Assembly: GCA_038503035.1 (NCBI GenBank)
Contig: JAVSML010025225.1
Coordinates: forward strand, 80,801 to 144,800
Direction: 5' to 3'
Source: Crocodylus rhombifer
Lineage: Eukaryota > Chordata > Crocodylia > Crocodylidae
DNA: 64,000 nt
Below are positions 45,251 through 57,129 of this stretch, one piece after another. A program made the translations under genes and the position numbers. The notes under the pieces were generated by a model. That model was given only the letters and a program-made list of their open reading frames with translations, was not told where the DNA came from and did no database searches. How positions within the stretch are numbered: position 1 is the first letter of the stretch; every line of letters starts with the position of its first letter.

Positions 45251-48200
45251 ATCAGGATTAGTTTACCCAAGCTCAAATTGAGGCAGAGCATATTCAGTTA
45301 CATTAACTGCACATGTAGAGATTCCCATTCAAATACTATAATTCTAAAAATCATATTGGCAGCTAACAAATGTGAAAAAAAGAAAACGCACTTTACCAGA
45401 AGAAGCAGTCTGTTAGTTTGACCCGGCTCTTTAGCATCTGTATGGATTGGGTGCTCTAGGGGAGATTTTTGGTGCTTTAATCTAAAACTGACTCAATCAA
45501 CTATTAGATAAAAGCACCAGAAAAGTTCCACTAAAGTGCCCAATCTCTACAGACACTAGAGAAGCCTGGTCCAAGTAATGTGCTACCTCTTCTGGGCATG
45601 TGCTGGACTCTGCACGGCAGTGCACAAAGTTAAAAGTAAAGCGATATTCTTTTTTTTTTAAGTCTGTAAGTGACCATTATTACCAAAGACAGCTACAATA
45701 TCAGGGGACAATTCTAACCATTAAGAAAGACAGTGTTCATAGCACACCAGCTGTCTAGTGGCCATTGTGCAGGCATTGTAACTAAAGGGCATTTGAAGGT
45801 GAGCAATGAAGAAGTGTTTTGTAAAAAAATCAGTTAGACAATTTTTTTGGCTAAAATTTCTGTCAATGAAATATGCAACAGTAAAAGGTTTAATGAATTA
45901 TCTCAGATTCACACAATTGTTCATGACAACAATTCTTATGACAATTCTCAAAATGTTTGTTTCAATAGTTTCAACATGAAACTTTTCAATTTTTCTACTC
46001 CAAATGACTTTCTATTTTGAAATGTATTCTTAAATTCAAAAGGGAGCTGCTTGAAACCAAAAACAACCCCTTTTTATTTTGTGTCGAATGAAAAACTTAG
46101 AGATTGCAATCCAATTTAGTAGTAGTAGTAGTAGTAGTAGTAGTAACAGTGGTAGTAGCAGTAGCTGCAAAAGCAGTAGTATTTTGGAAAAGCCAGTGAA
46201 AAACCAATCAATCATGCATTTCTATGAGGGTGTTTATGGGATGGTCCTCCCATGCTCAAAGCAATAAGCATTAATTTCCATTAGTGTTAACAGCGATCCT
46301 AATTACACACTATGCTCAAACATTTGGACTATTATATGCCTACAAAAAACATTTTGCATTAAGTAAGCAGGGCACATTACATAGAGGCCTGTGCAAAGTA
46401 TCATTCTCATGGATGGATCCACAGCCTGATGTGCTCTGACCTAAGTCATCACCATCACTGACTGATTCATGTCACCTGCTCAGGACTCTTTATGCATTGA
46501 CAAGAATTTCAAAGAAGCTTTTGCTTATAATTAGAGACAGACACGGATCATGACCACAGTAGAGACAAAATCTAGCAAACGATTACAATTCAATTTGCTC
46601 TGGTACATGGAAGGCTTATTTCATGAGTGTAATTAAATTGCAAACATTGTTTTAGACCTCAATCACACACTGTTATAAAAAATTCTCTAATTATTTAATG
46701 GGGCCTTGATGAAAATTCAGATCAGAGTCATGGACTATCACAGGCATTACCACCACCTTTCCCCATGCTGCTCACCTCCTGTAAGCATAGAAAGAACCAA
46801 ACCAGTTGGACAGAACCAATTCAAGAACAAATGAACTCTAATGCTGAACTCAGCTTTAGCTAGTATTTACCATTTTTACCTGAGAAAATTTTGAATGTAT
46901 TCACAGCAAGCTGAAGTCAATACCAGGCTCCAATTACTGTTGTGTTCAGTTTAGTAATAAATCCAAATTATTTAAATGTTTAATACTAGCTCTCCAAGCC
47001 TCTCTCAGGAGACTGGCTTGGCTGGGGATGTATTTTCCCAAAGAAGGCTGGAGGGAAGGGACACAATGTCTTGTCTTCTCCCTCCCACCCTGCAGATAAT
47101 ACTGGGGGTCCAAAGGATTAAAATACTCTCTCTTACCATAGGGCGAACAACAGACATTCATCTGCCCCCCCCCCCTTTGGACTTGGTAACTCTGGGGGGA
47201 AACTAAGCTACATCCTGGAGCTTCCTCCGAGGCATCGTGGATCTTCTCCACCCCCAGTACAGGGATCCATCTAAATTTCCTTGCCACTCCAGTAATCCTA
47301 TAAACAGCAGGATTTGGGCATTAGCCTATTTACTTCTTCCTTACTCAACTCTCTTTACTCAACTCTGTAGAAAGGATTAGAGTGAATTTAAACTGCAAGG
47401 GCAAAATGACTTAAAGCATCTCAGTCTTTGAGGTTTTGGTTTGTCCTCAGCACACATGATATGATTTCTTGATTTATCTACAAAGAGCACAAGAATTTTA
47501 AGAATATGTAGAATGTAGAAACTGGCAACTTAATCCTTTCTCTACAAGAGAAATGCTGCTTCTTGAACACCTTTCCTCCTTTGGCTGGATTATCCACACA
47601 TTAACAAAGGCAATGGATTTGCACTAAACATCAGTGCCTAAAGCAGGGCTGGGTGGCACAACAAGACAAGCCAGGTGAAAATCATGTTATGTCTACTGAT
47701 GTCTCTCTGTGTCTCCACCATAGCTTCAAAGACACAACATAACTGACTTATCACAAAGGATTCAGTAATAAGAAATTGTGCATTAATATGCTCTTTATTA
47801 AATAGTTTTAACAAGAAAGACACTTCAACGCTTTACCAAATCCTCAGCTGGCTAGAAAGCATTTAGGTCACCCACCTAAAGTTAGGCACCTGTTTAAGTG
47901 CTTTCCTGAATTTGTCTTCTAACCACCATTCACTCCATAAAGTGCATGATTACAACCACCAGTGTTTGGATCCTCTTTGGCACAATTTTATTGTCTATTG
48001 GATTTTGAATTCACACTGGGACCAGGGTATGAGACTAAGTAACAGACTTAGTGCTAAACATGACTTATATTTGGCTACTACAAATCTGTAACTATTTTAG
48101 GAGTAAATTGCATCGTATATATCTAATGGTAAATCCCTCAAGGCTTCATACAAATGTGACAAAAAATTGGGAAGGGTAAGGGGGAGACAGGCAGGCACTG

Positions 48201-48405
48201 CATTCAGATTCCTACAACTGTACAGCCATCCAAGAGATGAAAAGTTCTTTAAAATACTTATATATGTACCTCATCACCCTGATTTTTAATGACACTGAAG
48301 TAATGCACCACAAATGCTCAGCCTGCTTGGTAAAAATAAATAAATAAACCAGTCCACAAATAGAAACGAATTTTTATTGTATTATTCTGGATTGTTTTCT
48401 TAACA
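45251..48405. other. No gene seen
   Basis: Mostly AT-rich and unique. It contains the AGT microsatellite at 46118 and a C-run near 47167. Confidence 0.5.
46118..46145 (+). repeat. (AGT)n trinucleotide repeat
   Basis: About nine perfect AGT units, followed by a degenerate tail to about 46180. A serine-rich reading frame across it is an artefact of the repeat. Confidence 0.9.
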
Positions 48406-50045
48406 GTTCATAGATTTATAGATTGTAGAGCTGGAAGGGACCCTGAAGGATCATCGTGTCCGACCCCCTGCCCCAGGAAGGAAAAAGTCTGAGGTCAGAT
48501 GACCCCAGCCAGGTGCTTATCTAGCCTCCTCTTCAAGACCTCCAAGTTAGGTGATAGTACCACCTCTCTTGGCAGCCCGTTCCAGGCTCTGGCCACACTT
48601 ACTGTGAAAAATTTCTTCCTAATGTCTAACCTGAATCTACTCTCCACTAGTTCGTACCCATTATTCCTAGTCACTTCTAGAGGTGCCCTGGTAAATAGCA
48701 CTTCTCCAATTCCCTGTTGTCCTCCCTTGATAAACTTACAGGCTGCTACAAGGTCTCCCCTCAGACATCTCCTGTGAAGGCTGAAGAGATCCAGATCCCT
48801 TGACTTCGCCTCATAGGGTCTTGCACGGAGGCCATTAATCATACGAGTGGCCCTCCTCTGGACCCTCTCCAGATTCCCCACATCCCTCTGGAAGTGCAGT
48901 GCCCAGAACTGGACACAGTACTCCAACTGCAGCCTGACCAGTGCCACATAGAGGGGGAGCATCACCTCCCTTGATCTGTTGGTCATGCATTTGCTAATGC
49001 ACGATAAGGTGCAATTGGCTTTGTTGATAGCTTCATTACACTGCTGACTTATGTTCATCTTCGAGTCAACTGTGACTCCAAGATCTCTTTCAGCCGCTGA
49101 GCTGCTGAGGAGATCATCCCCCAACCTATAGGTGTGCAGGGGATTCCTCCTCCCTAGGTGGAGTACCTTGCATTTGTCTTTGTTGAAGTGCATCCTATTT
49201 CATTCTGCCCGCTGCTCCAACCTGCCCATATCTGCCTGTATCTGCTCCCCGCCCTCTGGTGTGTTAACTTCGCCCCATAACTTGGTGTCATCTGCGAACT
49301 TGGACAGGGTGCTCTCCACACCCTCGTCCAAATTGCTGATGAAGATATTAAATAACACCAGTTCAAGGACTGACCCCTGTGAGACACCACTGCCCAACTC
49401 CTTCCAGGTTGAAAACAACTCATTCACCACCACTCTCTGAGTACAGTCCCTAAGCCAGTTTGCCACCCACCTGACTGTATAAGTGCCCGCTCCACAGCTT
49501 GCTAGCTTATTAGAATAGGATGCAAAACTGTATTGAAGGCCTTCTTGAAGTACAGGTTGATGACATCTGCCTCAGCTCCAGTGTCAAGGCAGTGTGGTCA
49601 TAAAAGGCTATAAGGTTTGTAAGGCAGGATCTACCTGCGATGTACCTGTGCTGGTTTCCTTTTAGCATCAATTCCCCTGCTGGGCACTCTTTGATGATTT
49701 TTTCCAGTGTTTTCCCAAGGATAGAGGTAAGACTGACTGGCCTAAAGTTACTCAGCTCATCCCTTCTCCCCTTCTTAAAAATGGGCACCACGTTGGCCCT
49801 TTCTCAGTCTTCAAGGACCTGGCCGGAGCACTATGAATGCTCAAACAGCCATGCCAGCAGCTCAGCTATGACACTGGCCAATTCCTTCAGCAGCCGTGGA
49901 TGGAGGTGATCCGGGCCTGCTGACTTGTACCCATCCAACCCCTCCAAGTGCTCCTTAACTAAGTCAGCACTAACCATTGGTGGTCTAGAGTCTCCCAGAC
50001 ATCTATCTATGTTCAAACTGGGGGAATTGTCTTGTTCCTCCAGCT
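48406..50045 (-). mobile_element. CR1-type LINE, 5'-truncated, antisense
   Basis: The 3' tail (48408, 'ttcatagatttatagattg') and 3' UTR lie at the left and coding sequence extends right to about 50045. About 1.6 kb is present, from the region before RT to the end. It belongs to a different subfamily from 1-1318 and is closer to the copy at 51064. The coding region is broken. It faces away from the CR1 at 51064, forming an inverted pair. Confidence 0.93.
48495..50016 (-). pseudogene. CR1 ORF2 reverse transcriptase, frameshifted
   Basis: In order on the minus strand: N-terminal RT region (50016-49831, with SAGPDHLHPRLLKEL), a second frame from 49791 to 49510 (FKKGRRDELSNFRPVSLTSI), a third from 49466 to 49200 and a fourth from 49193 to 48495. 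The frames are joined by small indels or stops. FADD is retained in the third piece. The GVPQGSVLGP motif has become GVSQGSVLEL. This is a dead copy. Confidence 0.9.
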
Positions 50046-51063
50046 ACTTTCTGCAAGTAGTCTTTCTACTCTACATTTTCATTACGTTTTCTGCAAAAGG
50101 AGTGGGGCATGATGGTTTGATCCAACAATAGAAAGAGTTTTATAGTTTCTTTTTTTTTTCCAAACAGTCCTGTTCTATATATTTCAGCTTCAGGCTACTG
50201 TAATTAATTCATGTAAAATCTAAGACACTAGGCTGGAAGTACACAGTGCTTTGCAGTTGTTTTTTGACTTCATGAATTCAAATAGCCTTATCTACTGTCT
50301 CATAGTTGTGAATCATTAAATGGCATGTTTGGAAGCTGTGCCAAAACACAAAAGCATCCTTCATGCAAGTGATATGCCCTAGATGAGTTCAGAACTGGAT
50401 GGCATTGCTGATAGTTATTTTGAGAAATCAAAGGGGATCTAGAAAGTAGCAGACCATCAATGTGGTCACTATATATCATATGCTACAGCTACTAGCCTGC
50501 ACATGCTGCTAGTAGTGCCAAACAGGAAAGTCTCCAGTTGCATGATTATAAATTAACAATTGTGTTGCAACTGCTGCTACTAGGAAGAAATAGAGACATC
50601 ATAGAGTTACATTTACCAGGACAAAAGAGACTAAATCTATTCAATTCAGCATTTTAATCACGTGTTTGAATAATAGATTAGTCAATCTCTTTTCACCACT
50701 GGCTTACTTAACAATTGGTGCAAATCCACTGACTTCAATGCAGCTACACCAAGAAGTAATTAAGCCCATAAGAATTCCTCTTGGTACAGCTTATTGTACA
50801 TGATTCTTTTATCTTGGCTTCCAGGATCAATGAAGCAATGAAATGAAGCCTTTTAAAAATGTTTATAATAGTTTTTAAAAGAAAAGAAAAGTGAAGTGGA
50901 GAACATATCATCTACAGACAGTATATATATACTCTGTGTGTGTATCTGTATCTAGATAGATAGATATAATCAGTAGATATATTCCCATAGGACTATACAT
51001 AATTTTATAATATATCAATATATAAAATATTTTATATTTACTGTTTATAAATTATTTTAAACA
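50046..51063. other. Spacer between opposed CR1 copies, no gene
   Basis: AT-rich, with TA and GATA runs near 50920-51030. No repeat named. Confidence 0.5.
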
Positions 51064-53217
51064 GGAGGTAACTAGCACAGCACAAATGCTTGACTTTAGG
51101 AAAGCCAACTTCGATGTGTTCAGGGCAGTAGTCAGGGAGGCACTCGGAGCCCAGGGGGTAGCTAGTATGGGGGTCCAGGAAAGGTGGTCCTTCCTCAGGG
51201 AGTCTATGCTTGGGGCACAGCAGGACACAATTCCTCTGTGCAGGAAGGCAGGACAAGGGTCCAAGAAACCTTCATGGCTAAGCGCGGATATCCAGGCTGG
51301 GCTGAGGGCAAAGAAAAAAGCATACTAGCGGTGGAAGCAGGGGGCAGGGACCAAGAAGGAGTACACCTCCCTGACCTGAGCTTGTAGGGATTTGGTAAGG
51401 AAGGCTAAAGCAGCACTGGAGCTTAGATTAGCTTCTGGGATTAAGGATAATAAAAAGTCCTTTTTCAAGTATATAGGTAGCAAGAAGAAGTCTTGGGGTA
51501 ACATTGGACCCCTGGGGGCAGGGCAGGGCAGATGGTGACAGATGCGCGAGAGAAGGCAGAACTCTTCAACAAGTTCTTTGCCTCCGTGTTCCTGTCTGCT
51601 GACAATGGGGTTCTCTCGGGTGATAGCATAGAGAGGCCCAGGAAGGATGCAAGTCCCCTGACTGTTAGTTCAGACCTAGTTAAGGATTACCTGGAGGGCT
51701 TAGATGTGTCTAAGTTGGTGGGCCTGGATAACCTTCATCCGCGGGTGCTGAGGGAATTGGCTGGTGTCATTGGCATGGCTGTTTAAGGACTCCTGGTGCT
51801 TGAGCCAAGTCCCTGAGGACTGGAAAAGGGCCAATGTGGTCCCTATTTTCAGGAAGGGGAGGAAGGAAGACCCTGGCAACTACAGGCTTGTCAGCCTCAC
51901 TGGGGAAGGTCTTTGAAAAATTATCAAGGGCCACATTTGTGAGAGCCTTGCAGGGGAAGTGATGTTGAGGGGTAACCAACATGGGTTTGTGCCAGGCCGA
52001 TCCAGCCTGACTAACCTGTTCTCTTTCTATGACCAGGTAACAAAGACCTTAGATGTGAAGGAGGAAGTCGATGTCATCTTCTTGGACTTCCAGAAGACCT
52101 TCGACAGTGTCCCGCCCAGTTCTGGTGGGCAAGCTGAGGGACTGCGGCATCGACAAATGCACAGTCACAGGGGTGGCAAACTGGCTCCAGGGGCACACCC
52201 AGAGGGTGATGATGGATGGGTTGATGTCGACCTGGGAGGGTATGGGCAGCGGAGTCCCCCAGGGCTCGGTCCTTGGGCCGGTGCTGTTCAACATCTTCAT
52301 TAGCGACCTGGACGAGGGTGTGGAGAGCACAGCTGATGACACCAAGCTGTGGGGTAAAGTGAATACACCGGCAGGCAGGGACCGCATCCAGGCAGACCTG
52401 GGTAGGTTGGAGAAGTGGGCGGATCTGAACAGGATGCGGTTCAACAAGGACAAGTGCAGGGTGCTGCAGCTGGGGAGAGGGAACCAGCATTATGGTTATA
52501 GGTTAGGGGCTGACCCTCTTGGCAGCACAGAGGCAGAGAGGGATCTTGGAGTCCTGATAGACTCCAGGATGAATATGAGTCGCCAGTGCGACAAAGCAAT
52601 AGGCAGAGCCAACCGCACCCTGTCATACATCAACAGGGACATCACCAACAGGTCCAGAGAGGTCTTGCTCCGCCTCTATGTGGCACTGGTCAGGCCGCAG
52701 CCAGAGTCCTGTGTCCAGTTCTGGGTGCCACGCTTCAAGAAGGACATGGAGAACCTGGAGAGGGTCCAGAGGAGGGCCACTCACATGGTTGAGGGCCTCC
52801 ATGGCCAGCCCTATGAGGGGAGGCTGGGGGACCTGAATCTCTTCAGTCTCGGCAAGAGGAGACTGAGGTGGGGTCTTGTGGCTGCCTACAACCTTATCAG
52901 GGGCCAGCAGCAGGGACTCGGGGAAGTCTGTTCACCAGGGCCCCCCTTGGAGTCACCAGGAACAATGGCCACAAGCTGAGGGAGGATAGGTTTAGGTTAG
53001 GAAGAACTACTTCACTGTACGGGTGGCCAGAGCCTGGAATGGGCTTCCCAGGGAGGTGGTGCTCTCACCTTCCCTGGAAATCTTCAAGAGGAGACTGGAC
53101 AGGCACCTGGCTGGGGTCTTATGACCCCTCCAACCCCCAGTGCTCCTTCCTGCCCATGGCAAGGGGTCGGACTCAATGATCTGTCTAGGTCCCTTCCAAC
53201 TCACTGATTCCATGATT
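51064..53217 (+). mobile_element. CR1-type LINE, 5'-truncated
   Basis: About 2.15 kb, the longest CR1 in the window. It starts at about 51064 within the linker after the endonuclease domain and runs to a 3' UTR ending near 53217 ('cactgattccatgattctt'). The terminal octamers are decayed. It is the head-to-head partner of the copy at 48406. Confidence 0.93.
51086..53125 (+). pseudogene. CR1 ORF2 linker plus reverse transcriptase, broken
   Basis: Pieces in order: linker (51086-51328, with LDFRKANFDVFRAVVREAL), pre-RT region (51532-51786), RT start (51959-52303, with GNQHGFVPGRSSLTNL) and the rest (52071-52979, then 52868-53179 in another frame). GVPQGSVLGP is intact. Motif C is damaged: compared with the copy at 1-1221, an in-frame loss of four codons just before ADD removes the Phe of FADD. 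Several frameshifts and a stop at about 51784 also disrupt the frame. Confidence 0.9.
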
Positions 53218-53328
53218 CTTCCTATGAGAATAGAGAAATTAAAGGAAACTGGAGTGGAGAACACACACACGCATGCACACATATGTATGTATGTATGTCA
53301 CAAAGAATATAAATATAAACATATAAAC

Positions 53329-53330
<2 letters not shown>

Positions 53331-53371
<41 letters not shown>

Positions 53372-53386
53372 CGCGCATATATATAT
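53331..53386. repeat. 56-nt alternating purine-pyrimidine tract
   Basis: A perfect run of TG, then CG, then AT dinucleotides without a break in alternation. TG and CG parts are the classic Z-DNA forming sequence. It lies just after the CR1 3' end at 53217. Confidence 0.95.
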
Positions 53387-53455
53387 TCCTATGGGAGTAG
53401 CGATGACCCAGAATGAGAGATAAAAGAAATTGTGTGCATGAATAAATACATATAT

Positions 53456-53460
<5 letters not shown>

Positions 53461-53489
<29 letters not shown>
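53461..53489. repeat. (CA)14 microsatellite
   Basis: About 14 CA units. It is the complement of the TG run at 53331, 75 bp away, so the two could pair. Confidence 0.95.
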
Positions 53490-53493
<4 letters not shown>

Positions 53494-54399
53494 TGGAATT
53501 TTATCTTGGACAGCAAAATTACATCAAACCAAAAATCCTCACACAAAACTTTGCATTCTTTCCTCCATTTGCTGGCCACCTGTATTATGTAAATGAGTGC
53601 TCTAAAGCCTTATTAGTCCATGCTTTGCAAAAATGTAGTCTTTATTATCTGCATTCAATATTAGCAGCCTTTCCTCATCTATCAGAAATGATTTAACAAG
53701 TAATGCAGTGGTTTAATTTAAAGTTCCTAAGACATTGTTATTTTTTAAAGTTATGTTATATATTCTGAAAAATTGTGACAAAAATGAAACTGAATTGGGG
53801 TGGTCAACTTAACCAACAGGGTGTTTTTATTTTTATACCTTCTTCTGGCTTTCTTGTCATGCATATTCACTCAGGCCCATATTTTTAAAGGTATGTATGA
53901 ACTGCAATCAGGTGGGACATAGCAACAACTAAATGTCTTTAAAAAAATCTAACTCCTCTCAAAATTTAGCATAGGCCCCCAAACTGAGAGTATCTTATTC
54001 CCTTTTCTTGCTTGTAAACTGTGAACAATCTCCTTTTGAGTGACTGCCATAATGTTGCTGCCAAGAAGTCTACATGAACAGAGTGACTGTGGTTTTGCCC
54101 AAGAAAGTACCCTGCACAGGGTTCTTCAGTCCTTCCCTTTCCTCACAACCCTATAGAAGAGCCCTTTAGGTGCTTCCACTTCCATATTGAAAGGGTTTTT
54201 GAAATTCACATGTACCAGCTTTGTAATTATCATTATGAATACACTGCAACCAATTTGCCTGAATCAGTCAAGGGCTGGGCTGAGTTTGCAAATCCCCAAA
54301 ATAGGATTTATATACACAAGGTTAGAGCCTTCAAACAAAGGTAAAGGTAAAAGGACTGGATTTTCAGAGGGTGTTCCCTGTTTTCTTTTTGGAGGTGCA
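53490..54399. other. No gene seen
   Basis: AT-rich, apparently unique DNA. Nothing noticed. Confidence 0.5.
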
Positions 54400-54640
54400 A
54401 ATCCCCTTGTGGTTAAGTCACCAGACTGAAACTCAGATCTAACTGTAGTTCCTAACTTTACCAGAAGCTACCTGTGTGACAGTGGGGAAAACACTGAATT
54501 TCTGTGCTTCAGTTCCCCACTTGAAACCTGGAAATGCTAGTGTTTCTCCCATCATTTAGACTCTGAGCTCTTCATAGGAGGAACTGTCTCAACACTTTTA
54601 CAAGGACTGGTAGAAAGATGCAATGATCTCAGTTGGGGCT
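54400..54640 (+). mobile_element. MIR/CORE-SINE-like copy
   Basis: A tRNA-like head ('cttgtggttaagtcacc', from about 54406) is followed by a core with 'agctacctgtgtgacagtggg', then 'ctgtgcttcagttcccca' and 'gactctgagctcttca'. The order matches mammalian MIR elements. Diverged and noncoding. Confidence 0.6.
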
Positions 54641-56699
54641 TCTAGGCCCTGCCATATAGAAGCAATAAACACATGATAATGGCAACCATAGGATTTGTGC
54701 CCCCATCTGAAGTGAATTGCAAGTGCAAATCTGGATGCTTACACCTATACCTGAGATGCACACATCAAAATCTAGATACACCATTTTTCTGGTATGAATC
54801 GTATGGGTATTGAGCACAGCCTCAAAGGAGAAGGTTGGACCTCAGTCCTCTTCAGACTTAGCCAGTAAATGTGTAAAAGCACAAAGCAGCTAACTGGTAT
54901 CCCTGAATTACTGTGTTTTATTTCATTCCAATGGTGGGAATGATGGGCTGTAGTGAAACAGAAACTAGATGTATGGAAATTTAGCAAAGTCACATCAGAC
55001 AATACGTTGAGCCATTAGATGATGAGAAAGTAAAATATGAGGGAAGAGAGACAGAACGTTCATTCACTTTCAGATCATTCAGAGCTCCATTCAGCTACTG
55101 AGAATCAGCGCTGCTGTTAAGGAAAAGGACTAATTCATGTATTACAGTATAGGAACAAAGTACTTCATAAGCGGAGAAGGAGGTAAGTAAGTGAAAAGCC
55201 ATCACTTCCTTCAAGATACAGAGCAAAATTCTCTGTGGGGGCGGGGACCAAATTCTTCCCTTTATAATCATCATAATCCACCAGAAAAAATATGTAATTC
55301 CTTGTAACTGCACGGCTGTCTCACAGATGGATGGTGTAATGTGTCCTTTCTTTTCCTCACCCCTCCTCCTTTCTTCGCCTCATTGGAGGTTCCTGTGATT
55401 GTCACTTTGTAATGTATATTCCAGCACATGGACATCCAGGATAAAACTGCACGCTCGTTTTGCACTCGAAATGATGTGTACTGCCTTGTGTCGCAAACAG
55501 TAAATCCTTTATACCAAAAGCTTGCTCATTTTCACACCATTCGCCTGTTCAGTAACAGTTGTCCAGATTTTTTAATTCAGGCCCTTCCACTAATCCAGCA
55601 ACTGCTGGTCTCAGACAGGTGCAGGGATCAAACAGGCTCAATAAAGTAAAACATCTGGCCTCAAAATGATAATAGGCTCTTTTACTCTCCAGAGGAGGAA
55701 TGTGAAGTTTTCGAATGTTAAATCATGCAATTAGGCTGTTTTAACATTCGATTTTCAAAAAGAAACAATGGGATTTCTCTGGAGTGCCTCCTCTCAGCAG
55801 TGCTGCTTGGTCCCCTCACAAAACTTCCTCTCTCAGGTTTAGAAGCGTGTGAGCTGACAAAATAAGAGACAAAATAATTATGAATTAAACCCCTGACTTT
55901 GCCTTATCAGCACTAAGCAACTTTATCTCCAAGCACAGAGGCTGCAACCAGAGCTGGTTAAAATATTTCAAATATCAGCAAAAAGGAGAAAGGCTTTCAC
56001 AAAAGATGTTCCCAGTTTTTGACCAGCTTCAACTGCAGTTATAGCGGACTTTGTATGGGAAGTGCAAGGGAGCAGGAGGCTCCCTGTGCACTTCTTCACC
56101 GAAGCACCATCCATCATCAAGCTCTTGGTTTTGACATCACTGTCATGATACAGCCCATGAAGGGGATATCCACACAAAATTGTCTGTCTTAAGGAAGCAT
56201 ATAGGAACCCAGCTCTACAGGGACAAATCCCTGCATAGAGCATGTTGACAGACAAGTCAGGGCTATGCCAGGGGATGGACTGGATGAGGCCAGCCATTCT
56301 AGTTGCTGTCACCCAAGAGAAGCACAACAGATACAGGGCTATGGATTGACTCATGCTGACAATCTGCAACCTGCAGGAATTAATCCTTTATGCCAACTTG
56401 TTTTGGTGCAGAGTGGGAAAAAAGTGCCCCCAAATCAATACCAGTCCAACAGTATGATGTTATTAACAGTCACTCTGATGGTGCAATGGCTGATTTGAAG
56501 GTGACATATATGAAAAAGAGGTCCTGGCTAAAGCTGGAAGAGGCTGTTTTGCTGTAATATTTGAGGTTTTGACCTTTGCTCTCATTCCACGTTTGAGCAA
56601 AATTAAGCCCTTTTGAACATTTGTGCAATGCTGAACTTATGCCAAACGATCTGTTTTCAGAAACAAAACCATGGGTAATGGTACTGAGTATAAGCGGGC
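54641..56699. other. No gene seen
   Basis: Mostly unique. A hairpin with perfect 11-bp arms (55712-55722 and 55740-55750, CGAATGTTAAA) lies in a stretch, about 55380-55960, with no visible repeats. Conserved noncoding DNA is possible but cannot be shown from one sequence. Confidence 0.45.
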
Positions 56700-56714
56700 A
56701 TGTGCATGGATAGG

Positions 56715-56868
56715 TTGGTGGTTAGGGCACTAGCGAGGCAGGTGGGACACCCCAGTTTCAGATCCTGATCTGCCGGCTTCAGAGCAGAAGCTGCCATCCC
56801 ACATTGCTCTAAAGTAGTATGGCACAGACTTGAAACTGGGTATCCCACATGCCAAGCCAGTGGTTTGA
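56715..56868. mobile_element. Palindromic tRNA-like SINE, copy 3, best preserved
   Basis: The left half 'ggtggttagggcactagcgaggc' plus 'gtgggacaccccagtttcag' is a tRNA-like head with A box and B box. The right half, read in reverse complement, gives 'aaaccactggcttggcatgtgggatacccagtttcaag', the same head again. The halves are joined by about 48 bp of different sequence. A foldback of two heads is unlike standard SINEs. The related copies are at 12140 and 24481. Confidence 0.7.
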
Positions 56869-57129
56869 CTTTTGAGCATTTATCTCAAAACAAAAACAAT
56901 TTTCCTGATGACAGAGTTGTTGAAACCAAAACACTCTAGCACTGAAGAAATGTCATTTCCTCGAGAGCATGCTAACCAGTAGAAATAGCCATATAGCCCA
57001 TGGTATACTTTCTACAGATAGGCTTCTGTATTTAGCATGCTGGCCAAATTGCAAGCGAGGCAACACTTTAACCAAAATTACCATAGGCCATTTCTGCTGA
57101 ATGTCCTATTCTTCTCCTGACTAGAGAGG

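Noticed and set aside
46079..46267. Serine-rich open frame
   Set aside because: It is the translation of the AGT microsatellite.
50926..51030. TA/GATA-rich stretch as an origin or matrix attachment site
   Set aside because: Only base composition supports this. No specific motif was seen.
56715..56790. Functional tRNA gene
   Set aside because: A- and B-box-like text is present but the cloverleaf is incomplete and the sequence is mirrored, so it is a SINE.
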